Assembly (NCBI GenBank): GCA_028274465.1
Contig: CM051455.1
Location: 90,478,871 to 90,542,870 of the forward strand
DNA: 64,000 nucleotides
Direction of reading: 5' to 3'
From: Plantago ovata
Taxonomy: Eukaryota > Streptophyta > Magnoliopsida > Lamiales > Plantaginaceae
In this document: piece after piece, positions 24,301-34,354 of the stretch
How the letters are laid out: each line of letters opens with the position of its first letter
How positions within the stretch are numbered: the stretch's first letter is position 1
Program-made: the position numbers and the translations under genes
The notes under the pieces: generated by a model
What the model was told of the DNA's origin: nothing
Seen by the model: the letters and a program-made list of their open reading frames with translations, nothing else
The model's database searches: none

Positions 24301-24692
24301 TCAGCAATCTTCTAGTATTCAGATCTTCAAATTCTTCAAGTCTTCAGATCTTCAAAAGTCTTCAAGATTCTGAGCGGTTTCTATTTTCTTCAATAATTTC
24401 TTTGTAATAAACAAAATATATCTCCAGCAAATGCTTCAATAGGTTATTTTCTTTTCAGAAAATAAGATACATTAAAGCTAAGCATCAATAAGTTATTTTC
24501 TTTTCAGAAAACAAAATACATCATACGCAAAAGAAATAACTTATCTATCACCTAACTAAGTCATCAGCAAACGTTCCTCTTTTACAATGTCCTTAAAATT
24601 CTAAATTCCTATGGACCTTAAGAGTACTAGTTACTGGACTTTCCTTAATTTAGCATGGTTAATTGCTCATCAAAATTACATGTTTCCTAACA
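21394..24692 (-). repeat. LTR C (3' LTR of SIRE-C), split by a solo LTR
   Basis: The LTR occupies 21394-21937 and 23584-24692, about 1,648 bp once LTR D and one duplicated ATTAA are removed, equal to LTR F. The minus-strand TATA box is at 23948-23956. A U5 inverted repeat (21416-21425 with 21443-21452) encloses an 11-G run. The polypurine tract at 24693-24709 identifies it as the 3' LTR. Confidence 0.9.
21938..23583 (-). repeat. LTR D: solo SIRE LTR nested in LTR C
   Basis: A complete 1,646-bp LTR (TGTTGGTCCC...CCTAACA on the plus strand) interrupts LTR C and is flanked by the 5-bp duplication ATTAA (21933-21937 and 23584-23588). No PBS, polypurine tract or internal region accompanies it, so it is a solo LTR left after recombination between the LTRs of a full element. 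Its TATA box is at 22842-22850 on the minus strand. Diagnostic bases group it with LTR E rather than C and F. Confidence 0.95.
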
Positions 24693-24948
24693 AATTTCCC
24701 CCTTTTTAATGTTAGCAATCCATGGCTAAATTAATTGTTACCCTTTTAGAGGTTTCGGATGTTGAATAAATCAGTTGATTAATGCAAGCATACTTGAATG
24801 ATTAAACAGTAAATTGCATAATCAAAAACCAATAAGAGTCAAAAGATTTCATTGTTGATAGTTATCATTCAGAAGTTTACATGAAAAAGCATAGATAACG
24901 TAAACAGAATCAGCAAACAAAAACTTTAACAAAAGCTATTGCAGGGAC
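24693..24948 (-). other. Polypurine tract and 3' UTR of SIRE-C
   Basis: The polypurine tract lies at 24693-24709, directly inside LTR C, followed by about 240 bp of AT-rich non-coding sequence equivalent to that in A, B and E. Confidence 0.75.
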
Positions 24949-26802
24949 TTAAGCTCTTTCAGAGGATTTTCTCAAAATCTCTCTTACACTCTTCTCAGCA
25001 AGTGCAGTGAATTCAGCACAGTCCTTTTCGTAGTTTTCCAGAAGCCTACGGACTTGTAGTTGAAGAATTCTTGCGTTTTTTCAGGCAGTATGATGATGCT
25101 TTTCAACATTCATTTCCATGTAATTAATTACCCACAAATGCATGCCCCAATTGCTGGCATGGAGAAGCTGTGTATCTGAAATGCTTTTCGGATGAATCTT
25201 TCTTAACTAGAGAAGATCTTCTTCTTGATCCTTAGCAGTGAGATAGAAGTACTCATAAGGAATCAATCCAAGTTTCTTCTTAGGTTTCTTTGTTACCGGG
25301 TCCGCGTAGTAAGCAATGCCAGGTGGTTTGATCAGATTTTGTTCTTGCTTGTATGTCTTACCAATGGCAACTCTTCTTACATAGACCTCTAGATTCAACC
25401 ATTTCCCAGCAACATTTCTTCGGAGGGATTCTTCCCTTTGATTTCTTTGGACCTTGAGTTCAATCCATTTGAACATTTGATTCAATATGGCTGTAGGAAA
25501 GAACTCATTTACCAGCAAGTCTTCCAGCTTTAAAATCCAGCAACCATGAATGTTTCTGATTACATTCTGAGTGGTTTCCTCATTGCTGGTCTTTGTATAT
25601 TCGATGCCGGAGCCAATAGCAATGATGGCCAGCCTTTTCTCTTCCTGGCTTTGCCTTCTTCTTCTTGTTTTAGCATTGTCTTGATCTCTTGCTGAAGAGT
25701 CAGACGAGAAATGCTTTGAGTGGCCAGACGGAGTCACGGCTGTTAAGGGTCTAGATCTTATGGCTTGAGCTATTGTTTGATTGTCATCATCTTCTTCATC
25801 ATCTTCATTCAGATTGTGATGACTTTCAGTGTGACAGAAATCTTGAGTTTCAGCAGCGGTTTTCTCTTTTTGGTACTTGCTGAATTTAATTCAGATTCTG
25901 CTTGTCTTTTAGAACTTTGCTCTTTTTCAGCAAGAGGTTCTATTGGAAGTGGCACATCAGCAGCAGGAGTAGGAGGGGTTTGATTGCTTTTTCTAGTATT
26001 CTGCTTTTCCCCCTTAGACATGGATTGCAACATCGGAGTGATGTGCAGAGAATAAAACTCATTGCAATTTTCAGCAAGAGTGTTGAGACTGTTATACTTC
26101 ATGATGATTGCCTGTTGGTCAGAGTTCATTGTTGACAACTCTTGTTGAATATTCATCATGTTCTCTTCATGTCTTTTCTCTGTTGCGGCCTTCTCATCCA
26201 TAATGTTCTGAGCCTTGACGAGAGCATTCTCTGCAAGCAAGAGCGCTTGACTTACATCTTCTTCATAGCTCTTGTGATAAAGACTGATGTCTTTCTGAGC
26301 TATTGTTAAAGTTGTAGTGCGTCTCAGCACTGTAGCCAATATTTTTCCAATGTCAAGTGGGCTCTCAGAAAGCAATGCCTCATCTTCAGCTTTGCAGGCA
26401 TCATGGACTTGCTTTAGTGCTAGAATTCTGGGAGTAAACTCCTCAACTCTTGGGAATGGCACTAAATGAGGTGTCAAGGAGTGAGCCTTAAGTTCAGTAG
26501 CAAACCGATCATCTCGTAAAAGCAACTCGGCTCTTAATGAATCTCCTTCATAAGTGAGGTAATTAGGAGGTGGAATCTGAACGACTTTTGGGTCTTGCTT
26601 TGATTGTTCATCGTCATGATCTGATAAGTCGTCATCATCCTCAGATTCATCAAGTTGAGCAACTTTTGAGCCTTTGTCAGTAGCTTCACTTCCTTTTTGT
26701 TGAGTGGTTGCTGATGGCCACGCTTCAGACTCAACGACTGGAGTTTCACCAGTAGATAGTTGTTTCAATTGAGTTTGTGGCTCAATTACTGGAGTTTCGC
26801 CA
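24949..26802 (-). pseudogene. Extra ORF of SIRE-C, C-terminal part
   Basis: In sense from the G2 insertion point to the TAA at 24949-24951, this piece encodes the end of the SGETPVVES repeat region, an acidic stretch (SEDDDDLSDHDDEQ), the coiled-coil-like region with SLYHKSYEEDVSQALLLAENAL, and the C-terminal domain with GIEYTKTSNEETT, ILKLEDLLVN and GLIPYEYFYLT. It closely matches SIRE-E. Inactivating changes include a TAG replacing a Trp codon near 25207, a TGA replacing a Cys codon near 25081 and a frame change near 25800. Upstream coding continues at 40575-40065. Confidence 0.85.
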
Positions 26803-27555
26803 TGTTAGTGTTGAAATATGTCCAGTCCGCATGTACGAACTGGAGCGGTCTAAGAGCGCGACAAAGCATCATAGGCCGTCCCTCAAAGGGCACGACCACA
26901 CCCAAGTATGTCACTAAGGTGTGGATCGACCAACATAAGGTCCGACCATCACTGGGAGGACAACCCTCAAAATAAGCTCCTCACAAGGACAAAGCTGCCA
27001 GTGGGCTCGAGGAGCATCTCTCGGGCTCGAGGAGACCTTACGACAAGGTAACGCTCCTTGACAGAAACTGAGCAGGACACTACTCGCATCATCCACGCAC
27101 AAGGAAGGCACGAGGACCCCTGAGCGACCAGCCATGGTTGCTCCCTTGGGCCAAGGCCCATGGACTTCCTTAATGGGCCTGGGCCGAGGAAGGCCTCGAT
27201 CCTAGCCATACACGTGGCGTGATCCTACGCGACCGGAAGTTGAAGGGTCACAAGTATATAAAGGCCTCATTTACTCCTCAACAGTAAGCATTAATGACAC
27301 CACCCGAGCACCACTTTCACTACTCATACTAGGGAAGCCTCACAACTCCCTACTCGTAAAGTCGCCTCTCCGGTCTGATACCTTACAGACCGGGCAAGAG
27401 ACACTAACCCCCCCCTCTAGCTTATTTCAGGTACGAGGAAGCTACAAGAAGGCTCATTTCCTATCTTGGAGGAACACTACAAGAAGAAGAACTAGAATGA
27501 CTTAGACTAGCGACTCATTGCGAACTTAGAAAGAAACACGAATTACCCTTCAACA
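26803..27555 (+). repeat. 5' LTR of G2
   Basis: The LTR is 753 bp, starts TGTTAGTGTTGAAATATG and ends CCCTTCAACA. Promoter elements in order are several TGGGCC/GGCCCA site-II-like words (27150-27185), the ABRE/G-box CACGTGGC (27211-27218) and the TATA box TATATAAA (27255-27262). It differs from the 3' LTR at only a few scattered bases. Confidence 0.95.
27255..27262 (+). promoter_or_regulatory. TATA box of the G2 5' LTR
   Basis: TATATAAAGG lies 452 bp into the LTR, with CACGTGGC about 40 bp upstream. Transcription would start near 27285-27295, leaving an R-U5 leader of about 265 bp before the PBS. The same positions recur in the 3' LTR (TATA at 39759). Confidence 0.75.
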
Positions 27556-27556
27556 T

Positions 27557-27574
27557 TTGGCGCCGTCTGTGGGA
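27557..27574 (+). other. Primer binding site of G2
   Basis: TTGGCGCCGTCTGTGGG follows the LTR end after one base. It is identical to the G0 site. The first bases fit a tRNA ending in CGGCGCCA; the exact primer tRNA cannot be fixed by eye. Confidence 0.75.
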
Positions 27575-27642
27575 AGCGACACGAAAGGTCATTCCTTGCC
27601 CTACTGGTCGAGCCACTTTCCTCCTCGTGACGCTTCACGAAT

Positions 27643-30600
27643 ATGCCTCCCAGAAGAAGCAACCGTCTTGCTAATGCACCATCCAGGAACCCTCCTCGAC
27701 CTAGAGGCCGTCCCTTTAGTAATGGTCGCGGAGGAGGAACGGATGGTGTTCCAAGGGAGCCGAGAAACAACAATGTTGCAAGGAACCGGGATTATACGGA
27801 GGGGGCATTTACTAATGTCACCCACTCCCAAAATGAGAGATCGGGGGAAAACAACCCGCAAGGAGTCCCGGTAGGAAACGCCTATGGAGCTTTGAGAGTC
27901 GCGAACAACGCCGATTCTAGGGGGCAGCCTCATCCGGTAGCAATTAACCAACCTCCCGTGGCAGTGAACCCTCCTCAACCGGCCGCATTGACCTTCACCC
28001 TTCCTGATGGACGTGTCGTCCGACCATCAGATTTCGGGATGGGCGAAGCTCAATACGGTCTATTCCTTCTTACTTTACAAGGATATGTCGGAGGTAATGA
28101 GGCTATTAGGGTTAATACCGAGATACAAGCCCAAGGAGAACCACAGGCCCCGGTGCAAGAGCAACCTCGGGCCACTCTGGTCGCTCCTCGTCAATCCCAG
28201 GGAAGAGCACCTGTTGCGCAAGATGAAGCACATTCCAGAGCCAACACCAGGCCAATCCAAACTCGACTTGGACCATCAAGAATCCAATCGAGGTTAGGAC
28301 CCCAAGGTGCCCCGGATGACTTGAGAGACCTGATTGACAAAAGAATACGGGCATCATTGCAAAATGTGGCGCAACAAGAAAATAGAGTTCAAGTGGTTGC
28401 TACACCACCCGCTCTCCCCAATCAAGTTACCCCCAACCAGGTAACTCCTCAAAACCAACAAGAAGCAGTGGAAGAGAATCAAGCATTGAGAACAGTAGCT
28501 GAGGTAACCCCCCTGGTCGATCCGATCACGGGGAGGAGGCTCACTCTGGAGGAACTCAACGCGAGGAAATCCGCACTTGATGCTCAGATAGAGACTCTTC
28601 GAGGAACCGTCCAAGAGAGAGAGCAAGACCAAGATCCGAGCCCTTTGTGTGATGAGATCAGGAACCACCAAGCCAAAATTGAAAGAGGCTTCCCCACCTT
28701 CGAAAGCTATGATGGAACAAGTTGTCCGAAGGACTACTTGGTAAGATTTGGCACTAGAATGGATGCCTACGGGCATGACTCAAGAACCAAGGCACTCCTC
28801 TTTCCGGCTAACCTCTCCGGAGAAGCCATGAAGTGGTGGTCGCGCCTCCCTCATCGATCCATCAAGTCATATAGGGATCTCTGTAAGGAGTTCTCTAAAC
28901 GATTCGAGAAGGTAATGAACGCCAAGAGACGGGTGAGGTACTTGGCCGAAATTGTCCAGAGAAACAATGAAGACTTGAGGGACTTCATCAATCGCTTTCA
29001 TGAAGCAGCCCTCCAAGTCGAAGATCACTCGATCAATGAGAGGAAAGAATATTGGTATGGTAACACTACCAACATCAGATTCCAAGATGTGCTCTCAGCA
29101 TCGTGTGTAGAGAAGGAAGCGCAACTTGCCAAAGTTTGCAAGGACTTCCTCGAAGCTGAGGAATTCCAAAGAACGGTCACCGTGAGAACCAATCTGCCCA
29201 AGGAAAAAGGAAAAGAAAAAGAAAAAGAAAAGGAGTACCCTCCTCGCCCCCAAAATCCCGGGAAGCAGAGGAAAGAGCAAAAATTTGGGTTGATCAAGGA
29301 GGGCAACTCAAGAAACGATTTCAGAGACAAGAGGTCTCCTCCCAGAAGGTCACCTCCAAGACGATATAGCAACTACACAGACTTGAATAGGCCAAGATCC
29401 GACATCTTGAACTATATAGTCTCGAGGAAGCTAGACGTCTCGTGGCCACCCCCGATTAAGGAAAATCAAAGGAACAAGAGCTCGGAAAAATTTTGTAAGT
29501 TTCACAAAGGGAAAGGGCACACCTCAGATGAGTGTGTCGAGCTCAAGAATGAAATTGAGAGGATGATACGTAACGGTCAATTGGTTAACTACATCCGGAA
29601 GGAGGAACCCCTGGCACTCCTGCCGCCACCTCCTCAAAGCGGGAGTGAGCACCCTTACCAAGGAAACCCTCAGGACGACGACATTCATAATTACAACAAT
29701 TATGAGAACCGCCCTGTAAATGGAAGCATCCGCACTCTCACAATTGCGGGAGGACCCGCCGGCGGCGACACTCGTAATCAAAGGGAGATTACGGCGGACA
29801 ACCTCAGGGTCCGAGATGTGAAGTATGCTCAAGCCGCGCGACCGGGAACCAACGTTATCTCTTTCGATGATAGCGAGATACCTCTGAAGCATGCCGGAGG
29901 AGGCAACATCTATGATCCTTGCGTCCCACTTGTAGTTTCCTTGGATGTTCAATCCTACAAGTTGGGTAGAATCCTCGTCGACACTGGGTGCTCGGCAAAC
30001 TTGATTTTCACCGGAACCTTGAAAAGGATGCAAATGAACCCAAGGGAAGGGCTCAGAGAAGTGAGGAGCGCATTGGTAGGATTCGGAGGACAACCTATCA
30101 TGCCGCTCGGAATGATCAACCTCACAGTGTCAATGGGTAGCGCTCCTAGACGGGTGACCCAACAGGTTCCTTTTGTGGTCGTCAATATGCCATTTGATTA
30201 TTTCGCAGTCCTAGGCCGACCCGCTCTCTCTCAATTCCGAGCCGTAGTGTCCACAGTCCACAACAAGCTAAAATTCCCCACTCCTTTGGGAATCGGACAA
30301 GAAGTAGGAGACATACGAGAAGCATGGGAATGCTACACTATGTCAGCCAAGTTCACTTCGAGAGTTGCCATCGGGGAACCTAATCTCGGGCAACCATCCG
30401 AGGAGACACCCCTTGTTCACAATGCGCCTTATCGTTTCTACACGGTTCAGCGAGTGAAAAGAAAATCAAAAAAGCCAAGTCCGTCACTTAGGCGAAGAAA
30501 AGCAATCATGAAGAAGGACAAGGATACTCTAGTAGGAGCTGTTAAGGAGCTCGAGGAGTATCAAGTGATTCCACCAGTCCCACCCTCTTCCAAAAAGAAG

Positions 30601-30951
30601 AAATTCTTTGAGGAAAACAAAATTGAAGCAAGAGAAGCCCTAGAAGAAATCCAAATTGTCGAAGGAAGTGCCGACAAGGTCACAAAAATTGGCACAGAGA
30701 TGGCCACTGAAGTCAGGATGAAACTCATCCAATGTTTGAAGGATAACAACGATATATTCGCATGGAGTACCGAGGACCTGAAGGGGATCGACCCACGTGT
30801 CGCCGTTCACCGTCTGAACATAGACCCATCGATCACCCACATCAGAGAAAAGCGAAGAGACTTCAGTGCGGAAGATAATGCCATCATAGAAGCAGAAGTA
30901 CAGAGGCTTCTTAAAGCCGGCCACATCAAGGAAGTGAGATACTCCGACTAG
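27643..30951 (+). CDS. G2 gag-protease polyprotein running into RT, ending at a nonsense codon
   Basis: The 1,102-residue frame starts MPPRRSNRLANAP, 87 bp after the LTR. Residues 1-340 are Pro/Gln/Arg-rich. The gag core follows with FPTFESYDGTSCPKDYLVRF (about 349), MKWWSRLPHRSIKSY and DLRDFINRFHEAAL. A Lys/Glu-repeat linker (about 525-540) and a zinc-knuckle-like CKFHKGKGHTSDEC (about 617) precede the aspartic protease ILVDTGCSANLIF (DTG about 779) and VLGRPALSQF. From about 1040 it enters the RT N-terminal part (HRLNIDPSITHIREKRR). The frame stops at TAG 30949, where relatives have Trp (TGG to TAG). Gag forms the particle shell and protease matures it. Confidence 0.92.
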   Translation: MPPRRSNRLANAPSRNPPRPRGRPFSNGRGGGTDGVPREPRNNNVARNRDYTEGAFTNVTHSQNERSGENNPQGVPVGNAYGALRVANNADSRGQPHPVAINQPPVAVNPPQPAALTFTLPDGRVVRPSDFGMGEAQYGLFLLTLQGYVGGNEAIRVNTEIQAQGEPQAPVQEQPRATLVAPRQSQGRAPVAQDEAHSRANTRPIQTRLGPSRIQSRLGPQGAPDDLRDLIDKRIRASLQNVAQQENRVQVVATPPALPNQVTPNQVTPQNQQEAVEENQALRTVAEVTPLVDPITGRRLTLEELNARKSALDAQIETLRGTVQEREQDQDPSPLCDEIRNHQAKIERGFPTFESYDGTSCPKDYLVRFGTRMDAYGHDSRTKALLFPANLSGEAMKWWSRLPHRSIKSYRDLCKEFSKRFEKVMNAKRRVRYLAEIVQRNNEDLRDFINRFHEAALQVEDHSINERKEYWYGNTTNIRFQDVLSASCVEKEAQLAKVCKDFLEAEEFQRTVTVRTNLPKEKGKEKEKEKEYPPRPQNPGKQRKEQKFGLIKEGNSRNDFRDKRSPPRRSPPRRYSNYTDLNRPRSDILNYIVSRKLDVSWPPPIKENQRNKSSEKFCKFHKGKGHTSDECVELKNEIERMIRNGQLVNYIRKEEPLALLPPPPQSGSEHPYQGNPQDDDIHNYNNYENRPVNGSIRTLTIAGGPAGGDTRNQREITADNLRVRDVKYAQAARPGTNVISFDDSEIPLKHAGGGNIYDPCVPLVVSLDVQSYKLGRILVDTGCSANLIFTGTLKRMQMNPREGLREVRSALVGFGGQPIMPLGMINLTVSMGSAPRRVTQQVPFVVVNMPFDYFAVLGRPALSQFRAVVSTVHNKLKFPTPLGIGQEVGDIREAWECYTMSAKFTSRVAIGEPNLGQPSEETPLVHNAPYRFYTVQRVKRKSKKPSPSLRRRKAIMKKDKDTLVGAVKELEEYQVIPPVPPSSKKKKFFEENKIEAREALEEIQIVEGSADKVTKIGTEMATEVRMKLIQCLKDNNDIFAWSTEDLKGIDPRVAVHRLNIDPSITHIREKRRDFSAEDNAIIEAEVQRLLKAGHIKEVRYSD

Positions 30952-32223
30952 GTATGCAATGTGGTCCTCGTGGAGAAAGGTCCGGGGAAATGGCGAATGT
31001 GCAACAATTTCACAAGGCTCAACAAGTTTTGCCCGAAGGACCCATACCCTCTCCCACGGATCGACCAGCTTGTTGATTCCACCGCGGGATGTGCCCTCCT
31101 GAGTTTCATGGATGCATACCAGGGCTTCTACCAGGTCAAAATGGCCAAAGATGATGTGCCTAAGACTGCCTTCTTCGCTAACGGCAACGTGTATTGCTTC
31201 AACGTGATGCCATTTGGTCTTAAGAACGCCGGAGCGACCTACCAAAGGTTGGTCAACAAGATGTTCAAAGAAGAGCTGGGTAAAACAATGGAAGTATATG
31301 TCGATGACATGCTCGTCAAGAGCAAGACCGAGGAGCAACATGTAGATTACCTGGCAAAATGCTTCTCAATCTTGAGAAAGTATGGCATGAAGCTCAACCC
31401 AGCTAAGTGTACCTTTGGGGTCAAAGGGGGGAAGTTCCTCGGTTACATGGTGACAGAGAGAGGAATAGAAGCAAACCCCGAAAAGATAAAGGCCATCCTC
31501 GATCTTCCCCAACCTCAGTCCATCAATGAGGTGCAACAATTTGTCGGAAAATCAATTGCATTGAGTAGATTCATCTCAAGGTCTGCCGAGAAAAATCTAC
31601 CTTTTTTCAAGGTATTGAGAAAGAGCAGCCACTTCGAGTGGACAAAGGAGTGCGAGGAAGCCTTCGAGAAGCTGAAAGAATACCTACTCGCTCCTCCTCT
31701 ATTGTCAAAACCCGTGGACGGAGAGGTACTCTATTTGTACTTAGCAGCAACCGGGGAAGCTATCAGCTCGGTTTTGGTGCGAATCCAAGGAAACGACCAC
31801 TTGCCCATCTACTACTTGAGCAAAGTACTTGCCGGGGCTGAAACGCGGTACATGGATATCGAGAGGCTTTCCTTTGCCCTCGTTTATACTGCAAGGAGGC
31901 TAAAACCCTACTTTGGTGCTCACAAGGTTGTTGTTTTGACAAAGCAACCTCTCAAGGAAGTCCTCGGAAAACCCGAAAATTCGGGAAGAATGGCAAGATG
32001 GGCGATTGAACTAAGTGAGTACGACATCGACTACCAAGCACCCGTAGCCAAAAAAGCACAAGTCATAGCCGACTTCCTCGTGGAGTATCCCTCAAAAGGA
32101 GCTTCAGAGGAAAACTCTTCGGAAACAAAGAGTGCTTTGATGATGGTCGAAGGGCAACCCCATCCTCATCGCTCTACGTATGGCAAAGTCATTGGAAGTG
32201 AAGAAGCTACATCTCTTCACTGA
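30952..32223 (+). pseudogene. G2 reverse transcriptase and start of RNase H
   Basis: The frame continues directly after the TAG. RT motifs are KWRMCNNFTRLNKFCPKDPYP, LLSFMDAYQGFYQV, FNVMPFGLKNAGATYQRL and the catalytic YVDDML (about 31300). The connection/RNase H part follows with LYLAATGEAISSVLV, YYLSKVLAGAETRY and GRMARWAIELSEYDI, typical of Tat-type elements. Near 32140-32180 the expected N-terminal part of the second, archaeal-type RNase H is missing: the protein passes from SETKSALMMVEG into a region that in relatives lies much later, and the frame shifts. RNase H is therefore deleted and frameshifted. Confidence 0.88.
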
Positions 32224-33723
32224 TTCCCAACTGGCCGAGAAGCAAATCTCGGGGAAATTCAGAACCAAGAAAGACTCACTAGCTGAGTACAAGAGTGCCA
32301 TCACGAAAGAAATTCAAAAATTTGAAAGTTGTGAGATTGAAAAGTTCTCGAGGGATCTCAATCAAAGGGCAGATGCCCTATCAAAGTATGCTTCAGCCTC
32401 CGGAGGAGTTGATACCCGGAACGTGATACTCATGAGAATCAACGCATCATCTTTGTGGTCATCAAAGCCAAACGTCTTGGCAATTGACGATCAACCGAAT
32501 TGGATGCAAGAGATAACAACATATCTCAAAAATGGAAGCCTTCCTCGTGACAAGGCTGAAGCAAGGAGAATCAAGGGAAAAGCTCCTCGATACATCATGC
32601 AAGGAGACTACTTGTACAAAAGGTCTTTCGAGGGAGTCTACTTGAGATGCGTCGCCGAGCATGAAGTTCAAAAACTCCTTGGAGAAATGCATCGAGGAAG
32701 TTGCGGCGACCATGCCGGAGGAAGAACCCTCGCGCAAAAAGTCATTCGACAAGGATACTACTGGCCCACTGTTCGTGAAGACGCTGCCCAATTTGTGAGA
32801 AAGTGCGAGGAGTGTCAATTGCACGCCAATTTGATCAACGTCCCGGCGAAACCTCTCATGCCCATCGCTATCACTTGCCCCTTCGACATATGGGGCATCG
32901 ACATAGTCGGTCCCTTTCCAAGAGGCACGGGTCAAAAGAAGTTCATCATTGTTGCGGTCGAATACTTTAGCAAGTGGGCGGAAGTTGAGGCAGTATCTAC
33001 CATCACCGAACAAAGAGTGATGAACTTCGTATGGAGGAACATCGTGTGTCGATTTGGCTTGCCAAGAGTCCTCATCTCGGATAATGGTGCTCAATTTTGT
33101 GGCCAAAGATTCAATGAATGGTGCAAGGAAATGAAGATCGAGAGGAGGTATACCTCTGTAGGACATCCTCAATCCAATGGGCAAACAGAAGCCGTCAACA
33201 AGATCCTCGTCAACAACTTGCAGAAGAGGTTCGCCACCAACAAGGACTGGGTCGACGAGCTTGATGGAGTGGTGTGGGCATACCGCACTACTTCAAAAAC
33301 AGCTACAAGAGAGACTCCCTTCTCGCTAGTTTATGGGTCCGAGGCGGTCATACCAGTGGAAGTGGCGGTGGAAACCCTCAGAATCCAAGGGTATCAACCC
33401 GAGGACAATCATACAGAGAGACTCTTCGACCTGGAGACAATCAATGAAGCGAGGACCAACGCCTTAGCCAATATCCTCAGATATCAAGCACTTATCGCGA
33501 AGACCTACAACAAAGGCGTAAGAGAAGAGACTTCCAAGTAGGAGACCTAGTACTCCGAAGAGCAGATATCTTGGGCAAAGTGGGGAAGATGCAACCCAAT
33601 TGGGAAGGCCCCTACAAGATAATTGAAGCAAGGTCCAACGGAAGTTATCGTCTTCAAGACATGGAGGGAAGGGTATTGAAAAATCCATGGAATACTTCTA
33701 ACCTCCAGAGATTCTACGCTTAA
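32180..33723 (+). pseudogene. G2 RNase H remnant and integrase
   Basis: A 453-residue frame begins MAKSLEVKKLHLFTDSQLAE (RNase H end, with NQRADALSKYAS). The integrase zinc domain is MHRGSCGDHAGGRTLAQ...YYWPTVREDA...CEECQ (residues about 170-215). The catalytic triad is D in IWGIDIVGP (about 239), D in LISDNGAQF (about 298) and E in GQTEAVNK (about 335). The frame meets TAG at 33539, but a shifted frame carries the C-terminal domain (GDLVLRRADILGK...WEGPYKIIEA...LQRFYA) to TAA at 33721. One short indel near 33510 explains the break. Confidence 0.88.
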
Positions 33724-34354
33724 AGTTGTAAAGAGAAAAAGCTTTTTGAAAACCTATGTCGAAGGTCCAGTGATCGAGGAGGATTCCTCACCGATTCAAG
33801 TGAGAGGTACCTCTTCCTTTTGTTAAGAAGTTGTTGTAAGCAAGCTGGTCGAGGAGCCCCCATTGTAATTGCATTTCCGACAAATCAATACAATGTCTAT
33901 CTTTCAACAAGAAAATGTTCAAGTATTTCTTCCGTCTTTCAAACTCGACACTTAGAAATTTTTCTAAGTTAAACACTTAGAATTCTTTCTCAAGTGATCA
34001 AAACGATCGAGAAGCATCTACGTTGATAGATCGAAGAGCTCGTAGCGAAGAACATTGGTTCTCGATTCTAACTTATACGTGTTTAACTACTCTATCCAAG
34101 TTATACGTCATAACAAAAGTTGGAACTAGTAAGAACACAAGTATAAGTAAGAAAGCGAAGAGCATTACATCTTATTGAAAGAAGAAAGTAGCGAAGAAAC
34201 AACAACAGTGAAAATTATGTTACAAACATATGTGTTTCGAGGAGTGCCTCAAAGGGCCAAATGAAAATTGTTCGAAAATAAAACCAAGTACAGAAAGGGA
34301 AAAATTACAACATGCCCGAGCATACTCGGTCTTCAAGCAGCTGGCACCCCGATC
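33724..34354. other. Convergent intergenic region of G2
   Basis: This 630-bp stretch lies between the 3' end of pol on the plus strand and the 3' end of the antisense gene on the minus strand. No convincing coding region was found. It would hold transcript ends of both units; the terminators themselves are not identifiable by eye. Confidence 0.6.
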
